Shown: in pieces, positions 31,736 to 43,974 of the stretch | How the letters are laid out: the number at the start of each line of letters is the position of its first letter | How positions within the stretch are numbered: position 1 is the first letter of the stretch | NCBI GenBank assembly: GCA_016271365.2 | Contig: JADMNL010000022.1 | Coordinates: 219,518,501-219,582,500, forward strand | Source: Neoceratodus forsteri | Taxonomy: Eukaryota; Chordata; Ceratodontiformes; Ceratodontidae | DNA length: 64,000 bases | Reading direction: 5' to 3' | Translations under genes and position numbers: made by a program | Notes under the pieces: generated by a model | The model's input: the letters and a program-made list of their open reading frames with translations, nothing else | Database searches by the model: none | Told to the model about the DNA's origin: nothing

Positions 31736-32110
31736 ACGGTTCACCTGTCAGAGAAGGTCTCTTTATCACATCTCTTACCAAATTTGGAGTTTCTTATTGA
31801 TGAGTTTTTAACTCGTGTTGTTTCTATTTCCACTTTTGTGGACATTTGCATGTTTTTTGAATCCTGTTGATTCTTTTTTGGGGCACATGCCCTTGTTTTC
31901 CTTCAAAAAAATTCTGAAACCTTCAGGCAGCTGTCACTCAGTTCACTCACCCTCCTGTTTTTTGACTGGCTATTGCCCAAAGTTCATTTAAATCAAATTT
32001 TCTTAAAGGCATACCTCCAAGGCAGTTGCACCTAGCCAGCTAACTGCTAAAGTTACTGATGCTAAAGGACCCCTTAGAAGAAAGAAGATTACTGCAGTGA
32101 GTAATTTTTT

Positions 32111-32855
32111 TCCTTACATTCCATGATCAACACCTACTGCAACTTTCCTGGATGTGGGAACAACTCATCACAATCTAACCACGCATGATGCAGTGGGAGG
32201 AGACTATTGCATCGTAAGTGATTACACTGTTTGGGGGTGTTCCTAATGTTCAAAAAGTATGCAATAGGAGTAGATTAAGGATTTGAAACAGTACAAAGTT
32301 GGGTATAATTTATAATTACACCAGTAACATGCAATGCAGTTATACTTAGAAACAAGGGAGCTAATATAGCTGGCAACATCAATGAATTTTAGAGAAGGTA
32401 AGCAATCAGAAAATGGTGGTTTTCAACTAGACAGAGTATGATGCAAAATGGGTTGACAGTATCCCTTTAAAATTTAAGTGGATTTCTGATATGAGTCTGT
32501 CAGTCCTGAGCTCCTACCACATTGATTTTCCATATGGGCCCCCAGAATGAACTTTCCAGGTGGGCCCCTCTACCACAGTCTGACACTGATTACTAAGGCC
32601 ATTTGCATAAAGAAGGATGTTTGGTCCTTAGAGGCCTTCTTCTACTGATGCTTGCTGCCTGGTTGATTTCATATTCCTCAATGTGTGACATTATAGTCAG
32701 TATCATATCAACAGATTGTGATGTTACAAGTATGTGGTTATTACCTCAGCTGAGTTAAAAGTGTTACGGCAGAGGGTCAGTAATGGACACTGATCCTGTT
32801 TCCTTGTAGCTGCTTTAAAGTGCCTTAAGGAGAACTTTAAAAAAGATAATTTGAT
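32111..32855. other. No gene seen
   Basis: Spacer between DIRS copy B and a CR1 element. No ORF or repeat motif is recognised. Confidence 0.5.
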
Positions 32856-32859
32856 GAGA

Positions 32860-35530
32860 AATGGAAACAAAATTTGTCAGCAGATAAGGCCCACTTGGCC
32901 CACCCAGTCTGCCCATTTCTCCCTAACTATAGAATTACTGCAAATTCTACTTGATCTCCAGCTCTTTCTCCTTCCCCCCATTCCTCTCCACTATGATTCA
33001 CTTGTACCTATCCCATGCATTCTTGAACCCTGCCGCTGTTATTGCCCCCACCACCTCGGTTTGTAAACTGTTCTTGGAATCCATCACTCCTTCTGTGAAG
33101 AAGTACTTCCTCACTTCTCTCCTGAATTTACCCCCCTCCAACTTCATAGCATGTCCCCTTGTTCTTGATCACTTCTTTTCTGAAAAATACTGCCTTCCTG
33201 TCCCTTATTTACCCTTGTGAGATATTACTTCCCTCCTGTACCTTATTTCCTCCAAGAGATATTTAAATATTTAATATATAAATATTTAAATGTGTCCATC
33301 ATATCACTACTCTCCTGCTTCTCTTCCAGGGTGTACATATGGAGTTCCTTTAGTCTCTCCTCGGAGGGCTTCTGATGCAGACCCTGCACCATTTTAGTTG
33401 CCCTCCTCCGGACCACCTCCACTTTGTTTGTCTCCTTCCAGTGATGTGGCCTTCAGAAATGTACACAGTATTCTAGGTGAGGTCTGACCAGTGAGCTACT
33501 GTATATAGAGGCAACACCACTTCGCTCCTTCTGCTGGTGATACCTCTCCCTACGCACCCTAGCATCCTACAAGCCCTTCCAACTGCCTTGTCAAACTGCC
33601 TGGCCACCTTTAGGTCATCAGAGATGATTACCCCTAGGTCTTATTTCTCCTGTTTGGTGGTTTTGAATAACAGACCCCCATTTTGTACTTTACCTCTGGG
33701 TTTCTGTGTCCCAAATGCATTATTTAGCACTTTTTGCACTGAAACCCAGCTGCCATATCTTGACCACTCCTTGAGTTTTCTTAGGACTCTGCTCATCCTT
33801 TCCATCCTCCACCCCCAGAGTGTCCACCCTATTGCAGATTTTGGTGTTATCCCACAGAGGCAGACCTTCATCACCAGCTCCTCTGCAATGTCATCTATAA
33901 AGACACTAAAGGGGATCAGTCCCAGCACTGATCCCTGAGCCACCCCACTGGTCACCTTCCCCACCTCGGAGTGAACTCTGTTTACTACCACCCTCTGTTG
34001 CCTATCCCTAACCATTTCTTAATTGGTTTACCACCTTTGGACTCACTCCTAAGCTACCCACCTTGCTTAAAAGTCTGTCATGTGGAACAGTGTCAAATTC
34101 CTTACTGAAATCTAGGTAGGCCACGTCCACTGCTCCACCCTTATCTAATTCCTTGGACACCCAATTAAAGAAATCTATCACATTTGTTTGATGTGATCTC
34201 CCACCCATAAATCCATGCCGTCTTGAGTCTTGTTAACCATTAGATTTAAGATATTGCAATATCTTCTTCTTCAGCAGTGATTCTGTTAACTTTCCCATCC
34301 TTGATTTCAGGTTGACTGCCTATAACTGCCAGCCTCATCCCCGCTACCATTTTTGTGTAGTGGAACTACATCCACCCACCTCTAGTCCTCTGGAACCACT
34401 CCTGTTTCCAGTGAGCTGTTAAATAAAACTGTCAGAGGTGCAGCCTTCAGTACCCTTGGATGTACCCCATCTGGTCCCATTGCTTTGTCCACTTTTAGAT
34501 TAGCAAGCCTCTTTAGGACTCATTCCTATGAAAAAGGACTAGAGTCCACCTCCCTCCCTTCAGACCATCTATTACTTTTTTTGTGGCCCCACCCCTTCTC
34601 CTTCCACTGTGAACATTGAACAAAAGTATTTGTTCAGGAAGTCTTCCTTTGCCTGATTCCCCTCTGCATAGTCCCCCCATCCCTTTTTAACTTTACGGTC
34701 CCTCCTCTGGTCCTCCTTTTTTCACTTGTGTACCTAAAAAATGTCTTGTCCCCTTTTGTTACTGCTTGGGCTATCCTCTCTTCAGTCTATGCCTTCACAC
34801 ACCTTACTGCTTTCCCTGCTGCCCTCTGTGTCCCCTGATACACCTCTCTATCCTCCTCCCTCGGGGTTTCAGTATGTCTTCTGAATGCTACCATTTTAGC
34901 CTTTACCTTTTCCGCCACCTCTTTTGAGAACCATAGCAATCTCATTTTACTCTTGATTTTACTCACCTGCTTGATGTAGAGGTTTGTTGCTTTCACTATG
35001 CCCCCTTTTCCTCTGTTTCTCCACCCCACCCTGGTCCCACTGTTCCTCCACCCCACCCAGGTCCCACTGTTCCTCCATCCCATCCAGATCATCCCTGATG
35101 GATTCACTTATCTTTTTAAAATCTGCCCTCCTGAAGTCCAGGATGTCCACTCTTGTGTGGTTCGATTCTGCAGCTGCCCTTATATTGAGCCACACTGTAT
35201 GGTGGTCATTGCTCTCCAGGTGGCATCCCACCTTGATGTTTGCAACACTGTCCCTGTTAGTGAGTACCAGTTCCAGTACTGCCCCATTACAAGTGGGTTC
35301 TCTGACTAGTCCCTGAGAATGCACCCTGCACTGAGTCCAGGATGTCCCTGCTTTTAGTTGAGACCACAGTTTGGAGACAGTTCTTATACTTTTCAAATTC
35401 TCTGCATTTAACCTCCCATTGTAACAATACCTGCTCTGGCTGCTTGTCCACACCTGACATTCCAGTCCTCTGTTTATAACATCCAGTTTGTCGCTGTAAA
35501 ACCAATTTTGATGCCAAAAAATGGGATTGT
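32860..35530 (-). mobile_element. CR1-type LINE, about 2.6 kb, endonuclease C-terminus to 3' end
   Basis: Minus strand, from 35530 down. The end of the endonuclease is present ('VLELVLTNRDSVANIKVGCH', 'DHHTVWLNI', then 'ILDFRRADFKKI' near 35140). A linker follows with an imperfect tandem repeat of about 8 residues at 35005-35075. RT blocks come next: 'TNVIDFFNWVSKELDKGGAV' and 'YLDFSKEFDTVPHDRLLSKV' (about 34190-34070), then 'VTSGVAQGSVLGLIPFSVFI' (about 33950). The block that should carry F-A-D-D is 'VCLCGITPKSAIGW', so the catalytic pair is gone. The 3' UTR holds 'GGCCCACCCAGTCTGCCC' (plus reading, 32897). Multiple frameshifts make it a dead copy. Confidence 0.85.
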
Positions 35531-36025
35531 GATGTCAGCATCACAACCCCCTGTCACAACATGTCACAAGATGCCAAACAGCAGCCAGAGCAGATGAAGT
35601 CTAGGAAGTGAGCCTGCTTCCATGTTATGAAATGGCAAGAAGAAATCCAATAACTTTATTGGCTTAAGCCAGTCACATGACCATGCAGTGATGTTGCTCA
35701 CTGCAGTCACCCTGGCAGTTTACCTCTTCACTTACTCCTACTCTACAAAAGATGTTGGAAAAAATGATGGGGCAACCATGTTTTCCCCTGGCTAACCACA
35801 GGATAATGGGAACACTGTAACTAGTGCTCAAGAGATCAGCCCCACACCCCCAAGCAACAAACCAAAGTAGCTCTTGTGCAATTACCTTTTTTTGTGCTAT
35901 GAGTCAAAATAGCAGCATTGTAGTGTTTTTTGTTTCTGTGTCAGATGTGAGCCCGATCAAGCTCACTCGTGCTTTAACTTTCACTCATTGTTGTGATGTA
36001 AAGACACTTTTACAAATATATCTAT
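35531..36025. other. No gene seen
   Basis: Spacer with inverted short words (GATGTCAGCATCACAACCCC region). There is no support for coding. Confidence 0.45.
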
Positions 36026-36052
36026 ATGTATATAATATATATATATATATAT
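36026..36052. repeat. TA-rich microsatellite
   Basis: TATGTATATAATATATATAT-type tract. Confidence 0.9.
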
Positions 36053-36264
36053 GTATATTTATATTTCTGTATCTATATCTTCCAGCCATTTTAAATATAT
36101 TTCTCTCCCAATCTGTACAGTGTCTCTGCCTTTGTATATTAGATGAACCTGGGGTGGGTGGGTGGGATGGGGGAATTGATACAGCACTATAGAAACTACT
36201 AGTATCACAACTATGGCAGCCTTATTAAAGCAAATGTCCTAAACCAAAGGTAAAAAACAATGTA

Positions 36265-36768
36265 GCCAGCCTGGTGGTGCAGAGGGCTGAGGCGCTGGAT
36301 GTCTCGTCTCATGGCACGCCAGTGACCCAGGTTGGGGAGCGAGCCTGCGTCGTCGGAGATAGGCATGGGGGGGCAGGTGGAGCTGGATGGAGCGGCTGTC
36401 AGGCAGCTCTCCTCTCCAGGGGAGGTGGGGTAGCATCCCTCGCTCATGGTTACCCTCTGGTGGTGGCAGAGGGGCTGCGCAAGCAGGGTGCCAGTGATAG
36501 GCCAATGGGGTGGATGGAGGAGGACAGTTACAGCGGCTGTAAGGTGCATGCATGCCTCCACATGCATGCATCCTTCTCCTGGGGTCCTTGGGAAAAATGG
36601 GGAGAAAATGGGAAACAAAATGGTGGCAGGATGGCGACTGACGCTCATCCCGGACCGGGTGTAAGGTAAGCCCTGGTAATTCTGGGGGACGGAGCTGGGG
36701 GAGTTGGTCAGATGGGGGCGGCATGGAGAAGAGAATAAAGAAAGATGTGATAAAAAAAAAAAAAATCA
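36265..36768 (+). mobile_element. tRNA-headed SINE with poly(A) tail, about 500 bp
   Basis: The head reads 'CCTGGTGGTGCAGAGGGCTG' at 36270 (A-box-like) and 'GCCAGTGACCCAGGTTGGGG' at 36320 (B-box-like, decayed). A long GC-rich body follows. The element ends with A(14) at 36753-36766 on the same strand. Copies of the same head lie at 1265 (minus) and 52790 (minus), with a weaker match at 52090 (minus). The 131- to 176-codon ORFs on both strands are products of GC content and lack known motifs; I do not call them genes. Confidence 0.7.
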
Positions 36769-37724
36769 ATGTAGTTCTAGCAAGTGGAGGAACTACTTCA
36801 GCAATATTGCAGATAAACTTTACATTATTTTAACACATTTAAACATGATTTTGTATATAGTGGGCTTGGCCAGAAAGCACAGTGTTTAAAAAAAAAAGTT
36901 TAAAGCCCTATATGTTAGTTCAGGAGTGAAACTGAATGTAATGGAAAATGTATACATTTGTGTTTTTGCCAGAGATCCATTACTACTAAAAAGCTGTATG
37001 AAGACATTTGTTTCTGCTAACAAACACTGCTGCTTTAAATCATAGTTTCAGTATCCAGGATAACATTTTGAACTGTAATATTAAGTGAGAATGGAGATTT
37101 GGTTTACACTAATAATCCTGTCTGTACACGCCCATAGAACATAATGGGTGACATTTTGCGGCTACTTTGGCACCTCGCTAGGCCCGAGGTACAGCTGTGT
37201 CCATTCTCTTGTGTATGAACAGCGATTATATCCTGAATATTTCCCTGCGTTAGTACAATATGTGTCTTATACAGTCAGCTACCTTTCAAGACCAGAGCAA
37301 CCTGCCCCTCTCCTTTACATCACTATATGGCCAGCACCATTGGAGAGAGGGAAAAGCATACAGTCCTCAGGCCAGCTCCGGCAGTAACGATAAGCCAGCT
37401 GGAGGACTTCTGTCAACAGTGATGTTGGCCATGCAGTGAAGGTAAAGGGAGGGATGGGTTCTCTGGCCCTGTAAGGCAGTTGATGGAAATAAAAAAGAAA
37501 GGAAAGCTATAGAATGGATTATCGATGGGAAACCCCTCTCTAGTGATACTGTTTGTGGATGACGTTCAGAGTATCTCCAAGACCATAAACATACATTTAG
37601 TTCTATGAAGAAAGGGAAACATGAACACTATTGCATGTGGAAATTAGAATATTCAGACAAAATTCTGTGTACCTACAGTATTTTATTATTTTTCCGGATT
37701 TTTGTCCCCTCATTCTTTGTTACT
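36769..37724. other. No gene seen
   Basis: Unique-looking spacer. The ORF of 79 codons at 37148 has no recognisable domain. Confidence 0.5.
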
Positions 37725-38372
37725 GCAGACATAGAAACAAATTTTTTGGCAGATAAGGACCGCTTGGCCCACCCAGTATGACCAGCTTGTCCCTGCCTAT
37801 ACTGTCACTGCAGACCCTACCTGATCTCTGGCTACTTCCCCCTACCCTGCTTTCCTAACAAGATTCCTTTGTGCCTAATCCCATACAAGCTTGAGGCCCA
37901 CCACTGTTTTTGCTCCCAGCACCTCTGCTGGAAGACTGTTCCAGACATCCACCACTCTTTCAGTGAAGAAGTACTTCCTTACATCTCTCCTAAACTCTTC
38001 CCCCTTCCAGCTTCATTTCATGTCCTCTTGTATTGTGCGCCTTCTTTTCTGAAAGATACTCCCCCTTTACCTAGTTCACTCCCGTGAGGTATTTGTAGGT
38101 CTGTCATGTCTCCCCCCCCCCCCAGTGTACATATTGAGATCTTTCAGTCCCTCCTCATAGGGCTCTTGATGCAACACCTGCACCATTTTGGCTGCCCTTC
38201 TCTGGACAGCCTCTACCCTGTCTATAGCCTTCCTGAGATGTGGTCCCCAGAACTGGACACAGAACACCAGGTGGGAAAAATAGGATCTTTCTGCTTCACA
38301 CTTCATCTCATCCTCCAGCTTCATCCCACAGCTGACATAATGCTCCATTTGTGAGATCAGATTAATGTCCAT
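37725..38372 (-). pseudogene. CR1 LINE C-terminal fragment
   Basis: The minus-strand frame 38372-38076 has 'VFCVQFWGPHLRKAIDRVEA' and 'VQRRAAKMVQ', then 'EPYEEGLKDLNMYT', the CR1 ORF2 C-terminus. The 3' region carries 'GGCCCACCCAGTATGACC' (plus reading, 37768), the CR1 tail word also found at 6564 and 32897. It is 5'-truncated at about 38300-38370. A run of C at 38109-38124 interrupts it. Confidence 0.82.
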
Positions 38373-39426
38373 GGCAACAGACTATGACGTGGACAGAATT
38401 ATGTAAGGGATAGAAAAAAAATTCAGCAACTTGATTGGCTGAGACATCTCTTTATCTGTGGTTAAATCCCAGCATATACTCATAGGTAAGAGAAAGTCCC
38501 AACCAACATTTTTGTTTACCTAGTTCAAATCCCTCCACTCCACAAAGCCAGCATATCCTTCAGAGCAGCACTGCCTACTGGTCAAAACACAATAAAATGG
38601 CTTTTTTTAAATGTATACATATACATCAAAAAGTGCAGATACTGATAAAACGTTTAAATGTTTTTAATATGTAAAAAAATGGATCCGTTGCAAAATAGCA
38701 ATAATGCACTCCAGGGTTGGTCTGGGTATGTCATGGCCTGGGATATCGTCATACTTCTCAAGTATATGAGACACTCAGTCTTCGGTCTCTTGCCTCACAA
38801 TGCTTCTGAGGCTTGGCAATATACTATGGCATACCACACCCTCTTGTGTATTTTGTCTTTAATTTGCAATTTCTGCTCCAGACTGCCTTGGAGGTCTGCT
38901 TCAGCCCCAGCTCACCCAGCTGACTGATACCTCCCCTAAGGACTTAACTGCCTGAGAGTCTCTCACAGATTTCCCCACCATGTTGAAGCCTGAAGAGGAG
39001 GGCAGTCCTTTGCTCCAGCAACCGCATCCAGAATTCAACAGAGGTCCTAGGTGGTAGAGTGGGTCATGCGGTGAGCTGGGCATCATCCTGCCTCTGTGTT
39101 GGTTGGCCAACATATCAGAGTGCATTTATCTCCACTCCTATTGCATAAATATATTTATACACCTGCAGAAATATGAATGACAAGATAAAAAGTGATATCT
39201 CATATCCAACTCACAAGATATGTTATTTTAAGAGCTGTGCATGTCACAGATTCTATCTCGCCTTGTTGGGTACTGTATCACAGTGCATGCTGAGAGCAGC
39301 TCTCATAATGCCAGTGACATCATAATAGCCATCTGCAGTGCTGAAGCCAGCAGTTGAAATCAAAAACAATAGAAAAACTTTATGCAAACAGCAGATTTAT
39401 AAGCTATAACTAGTAAACTAATGTTG
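38373..39426. other. No gene seen
   Basis: Spacer. Weak ORFs of 74-89 codons have no recognisable content. Confidence 0.5.
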
Positions 39427-39592
39427 TATAAATCAATTATGCAATAGTCTGACTCAATATATACAGTTTATCATTACCTGTGAGGGAGCAGGACATTCAT
39501 AACTCACTTGTGACTCTGCTACTCTTGAGTTATGGTCCTGCCCCCTCACATGTGAAGATAAAGTGCACATTTTGAGTCAGCCTAATTTATAC
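39427..39592. mobile_element. Foldback element, ~60-bp arms
   Basis: The left arm has CTGACTCAATATATACAG and CCTGTGAGGGAGCAGGACAT and TCATAACTCA. The right arm has TGAGTTATGGTCCTGCCCCC, CTCACATGTG and TTTGAGTCAG, the complements in reverse order, around a loop of about 20 bases near 39510. Confidence 0.8.
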
Positions 39593-39944
39593 CCCCTATT
39601 TTTCACACAGGATAGCCCAGCTAGGCAGTAACTTCTTATTTTCATGGGAGTCCTGCTTCTACCCAATTTTGCAGTTGAAGTGGCAAAATCACGGGGTGGT
39701 CTAGTGACTGGTGAAGGTCACAGAATGAGCCAATGTCTGCACCTGGGTTCTTTTGTTTCCCAGTCACTAATCACCCACATGTCTTCCGTAAACCATGAGT
39801 CTGCAATAACTTCTGCATAGTTTGTTATTTTTATGATTAAGCCCGGGTCTCCAGTGGTATACCTGTGTTTAGTATCTCAACTTGCACTGACTGACTCTGC
39901 TTCTGAGTGTGTAGCTTCCTGTGTGTCTGCCCAGCACCAAAAAT

Positions 39945-40615
39945 AGGCCGAAAATAATATTAATTTAAAGTTGTCAGTTAATTGTTCTTTCTAAAGTGTT
40001 TTCCTTTTTCAGTTTGCTTATTAGAAGGCTTTCTACCTGGTAGTATTAGGCAGGATGTAAACAGCTGTACTTAACCCGGAGATTGGCATATCTAGCTCTG
40101 TTCCTCTTCATACCTCATGAGCATTGTGACCTCACTTGTTGTGATATCACGAGCGATCCATCTCGTAGAAGATGATTGGTTCTTCTTAGGTAACTGTGAT
40201 GTCACAGGGATGTCACACGACAGATGATGTAGGAGGAGGAACAGAACTAGATATGTTAGCCTCCTGGTCGATTACTGTTCCACACATCACATCAAGTGGC
40301 ACGTGGTCAATTTGCTGAAATGAAAAATGGCACCAGCGAAAACCTTGCGACACAGTCCCGTAACCTAAACGTGGTCCCAAACCATGGTAATTTATATATA
40401 CAAAGTCCAGTACCATGCATGCTTTTATTCCTGTGCGATTTTTGACAGCATGTTTTTCATTTTGGCAAACTGACCGGACACCCAACAAGTGCTGTCAGGT
40501 AGAAAATCCTCTAATTAGCCAAAGGTAAAAGAAAAGGTACCTCAGACATAAAAAGTAATAGTTCACTAGTTTTGAAAATTAATATTAATTTCTGGTAGCA
40601 TGCTACCTTTTTAAT
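39945..40615. mobile_element. Non-autonomous inverted-repeat transposon, copy 1
   Basis: The ends are imperfect ~100-bp inverted repeats. 'AATAATATTAATTTAAAGTT' (39953) pairs with '...GAAAATTAATATTAATTTC' (40573-40592). 'TTAGAAGGCTTTCTACCTGG' (40022) pairs with 'CAGGTAGAAAATCCTCTAAT' (40496). A shorter copy (53930-54405) lies in the intron between the TCR constant exons. The 91-codon minus ORF inside is not conserved in copy 2. Confidence 0.8.
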
Positions 40616-43600
40616 GAATCTTTCTGCTCAACCCCTGTGCTTCACATTGGCAGTTTCAAGAATGATGTATGACAGAGGCACAGACAGGGTATAAGAGGCC
40701 TGTAATTCAATTCTGAAAGCAGAATTTCAATCTGGATGGCAACTATACATCAGTGCAGGAGCACAGCTTGGGCACAGCAGATTTTACCTGGTCCATACAC
40801 CCCATCCGGCCTTGGCCTGGAGCTCGCTCTAGTTCTGAGGCTCTTTAAGACTTCAGGTTAGCCCCTTAGTTTTTATGCAGCACAAGATCATTTCTGTATA
40901 GTTATTTTATTTAATTCAGAAATCATGAAGAAAATACATATTTTTTTATAATGCTTTATTTGCTAAAACTATTAGATAACAATATAATAATACATGCATA
41001 GGAGGAATTTGGGGGAGGGCTTGGGGGATAGTGGAATATGTTCTTCAATAACATATATAATATCTCGCTGGATACAGAGTGCCCTGCAGAAACTGAGAGC
41101 TGTGTACTCTGCTAAGTACAAGTTAAATGGGGAAAAATACACAATACGCAAACATTTATAGACTCCTTTACCAACTTGTACATATACAAGTGGAAGCATT
41201 AGCGAAAAGGACATAACTTTGTAGAACAGGAAAGGCAAACAGACAATCACTGAATATGATTTGGGGATGTAGGTAGGAGATACAGATTTAGTAAAATATT
41301 TAAAAAAAATGATAAAATGATATGTGATATAATAAATGCAAAACATCAGAGAAGGTTTAGGATATTTAGTGATGCACTTTCATTTTGTCTCCAAAAGACA
41401 ATGGCCACTTTCATCAGGAATGCCCATCACTGCTGCGGTGAAAAATCAACACTCTTTAACTGAGCACAGAGTTAGTTCATAGTTCATAGTTGTGCGATAA
41501 GACACATGCCAGCAGTGCCTTTGCGCTCGATTTCCTCATTTCCTATTGGTTTGACAGTCGTTCTGTGGCATTTAGAAGTCATAGCTTTCTGGGAAACAAA
41601 ACTCAAGAAGCATCTTCTGCGGGTAATGGTAAATCTTGCCAAGCAGTCCCACATTGATGAGACGCATTTCAGCTGCAGCACAGTTCTTTCCGCTTTAGTT
41701 TCATTTTTGAGACACACTGTAATGAGGAAGGGCTGAGTTAGACTAATTGTAACAATGTGAGTAGGGTTACCACCTTTGGATGAGGTGAAACCTAGATACT
41801 AAACCACACCCAAGCTCCGGCCTTAGCTACACTCCCTTTTTATGACTTACGAGTACATCATTCCTCTTCCAAAGTTGTTTGTAGAGCCAGATAAGACTTA
41901 AAGTGATAGGGAGGCATTTTAGATATGTTACATACCCTCCTATTTCCCCTTTCCATGTTGATGATGTATTCTGATATGCTTTGAAGAATTTCTGATAAAT
42001 TTGTTTTCTAGATCTGTGGTAGGGGTGTGGAAGGGATGAATAGTATTTCCCAAATACCACCAATAATGTACTATTCATTATTCAGATATGAATAACCAAA
42101 AATAGTTCCTTACCCTCCTCCTCAGCCAAACTGCTTAAAAATCTACAACCCTGCTGCTGCAGAATGGGGAGGGGGGGGTGGAATTAGTTGTTTATTTCCT
42201 ATGATCTATTTAAAAAATGCAAAAATGCTACAAGAGATGGCTGCCAGCAGTAGAGGCAGGTGAGTTGTGCCACTTGCTCATCATGGGATCGTTGTTTAAA
42301 CAGCAAATTGTGGGTGCTGGTGGGAAGAGGGTGAGTGGCGGGACAAGGGTTGTGATCTTTAGACAGTTGGGCTGGGGAGGACGTTGGGGGGGCTGTGTTT
42401 TACTTTCCTTCTCCCTCAGCAACATGAATAATGAATACAAACACCAAAATCTGAATATTTGAGGACCTGAATGTAAATATTTGGTGGAATATTCAAAATG
42501 AGGTATTAACCCAGCCCCTAATGTGTGGTCCCTCAAATCTACACTGTGCTATCCTCATCTCCGTAGCTACTGCTCTTTCTTTTCATATTTCCAAGCCATT
42601 CCATATTGTCAGTTACTCCATCCCATGCTGGTCATCTGAATGGCCCAGAATGGTGTAACTGATGTCACAGAATGTTCATGGAGTATGACAAGATAGAGCA
42701 GTACCTGTTGAGGAGAGAGGGATTCAATGTAGTGACAAAGCCAATATGGATTATATTATTACTTAAAGAAACAAAGGGTCTTAAACATATCCGAATATAG
42801 TACAGATACAAAAAGGAAAACTGGAAAGCATATAAAAACATAAAAATGGTTTCCTATCACAGCAGTAAAATACCATACAGTACTTAAAATGCACAGTGGA
42901 AAAGATTAGGTTAATTGAATGCTAATGAATACCAGTGGCTATACTTTATTCCTTCCAGACTGACTAATGTTGCAAACAAAGATCTGTATGACATGAGAGA
43001 TTGTTTGTAACCTAGTCAGGCAGCTGAAGCAGTGAATTACTCAATACAGTTTCAAGATTGTATGAGGATGCAGAATAGCTCAAAACCGGATTACCTCTGA
43101 GAAAAACAGCATGACAGTATAAGCACCCTAAAAGAGATTATCTGGTCTAAAACCAGGCAGGTGACAACCCTAGTGAGCAGTCCAAAAGGATAGCATTGGA
43201 GGTAGGGGCATAGCAACCTATATACAAATGAGCTGCTTGTTTTTATCAGAGTGTAGTAAAAACATAACAAGCAGGTAGGACTCTTTCCCTTTAGTCTTGG
43301 TCCTTTATAATTCCAGTTTGAGCAACCCTCTTTGCTTGTGTTTAAGCAAGTTATTCAGTGGTTCACTCTCTCTGCCACTAGCTCACTTTGGGCTCAATGT
43401 GAGCAGGAAGGTATACATCCTTGCCATCTGTTTTTACTATTCTTTTCCAAAGTACCAAATGACCTAAGCTCACGTCCGTGCCTAAAAGCTTCGGCTGATG
43501 CCTGCTTGAAATACAGTAAACTGCTGGGTCATGAATCCTTCCCTCTTGACTGCATGCAACTTTGGCATAACCCACACGTTTGCTATGAGGGTAAAGTCCT

Positions 43601-43740
43601 GATAAACACTGGGAAACTAAGCGCATCATTTTACTGAGAGACATTAAAGACAGTAGCACAGGCATAGTGTACACTTACAGAAATTATAGAAATATTTTTG
43701 TCACTTAAGTAGTTTCACAACTATCTTCAGTTAAGGTTAA
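40616..43740. other. No gene recognised
   Basis: Three kilobases of low-copy-looking AT-rich sequence. ORFs of 76-124 codons (40972, 41484, 41827, 42217, 43332) have no domain I recognise, and several overlap on opposite strands. The stretch at 41370-41430 (CTTTCATCAGGAATGCCCAT) resembles the 3' region of some retroelements but is too short to classify. I looked here for TCR J-alpha segments and the missing constant-region exon and found no candidate with both a recombination signal and an FGxG motif. Confidence 0.45.
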
Positions 43741-43741
43741 G

Positions 43742-43960
43742 GGAGGCAGTATAGCGCAGTGGTCTAAGGCTCTGAGCTGCAAATCTGGTGACATCCAGCA
43801 GACCAGACCTGGGTTTGAATCCCACAACCCCCACTTGCATACTGTGTGACCCTGAGCAAGTCACTTAACCTCTTTGTGCTCCCAGGTTGCTCCTGTAAAA
43901 AAGCTTCCAGCTTAGTGTGCTATACCTGGTTAAACAACTAAATAATAAAAAAAAAAGTTT
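43742..43960 (+). mobile_element. tRNA-derived SINE with MIR/CORE-like 3' domain
   Basis: The tRNA-like head 'AGTATAGCGCAGTGGTCTAA' (A box) is at 43749. 'CCTGGGTTTGAATCCCAC' (B box) is at about 43810, with an extra stem between them typical of class II (Ser/Leu) tRNAs. It is followed by 'CTGTGTGACCCTGAGCAAGT' and 'CACTTAACCTCTTTGTGCTC', the well-known MIR 3' domain shared with L2 3' ends. An A-rich tail (43946-43957) closes it. The L2 partnership is expected from MIR biology; that this copy used L2 is inference. Confidence 0.88.
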
Positions 43961-43974
43961 GCCTTAACAAATAT

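Larger units (their letters stand above)
26632..32110 (+). mobile_element. DIRS-type retrotransposon, copy B (more decayed)
   Basis: Same family and orientation as copy A and about 5.5 kb long. The left inverted repeat begins near 26636 (CCCCAGGAGTCCTTTAGCAT), the internal complementary region is at 31625-31725, and the right inverted repeat ends near 32110. Internal order is the same: gag relic (27190-28130), RT/RNase H relic (29050-30110), the 'TPEVERF' block near 30170, and tyrosine recombinase (30600-31580). Stops and frameshifts are denser than in copy A. Some catalytic residues lost in A are kept here (RNase H 'NTLADAL', recombinase 'AHSTRG'), so the two copies decayed independently. 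Confidence 0.92.

Noticed and set aside
36211..36769. ORFs of 131-176 codons on both strands
   Set aside because: Same reason: body of a tRNA-headed SINE with a poly(A) tail; Pro/His/Arg composition reflects GC content.
41841..41890. J-like reading 'NNFGRGMMYS' followed by GTAAGTC on the minus strand
   Set aside because: The distance from FGxG to the donor is too short, a stop falls at the junction, and no recombination heptamer or nonamer lies upstream.
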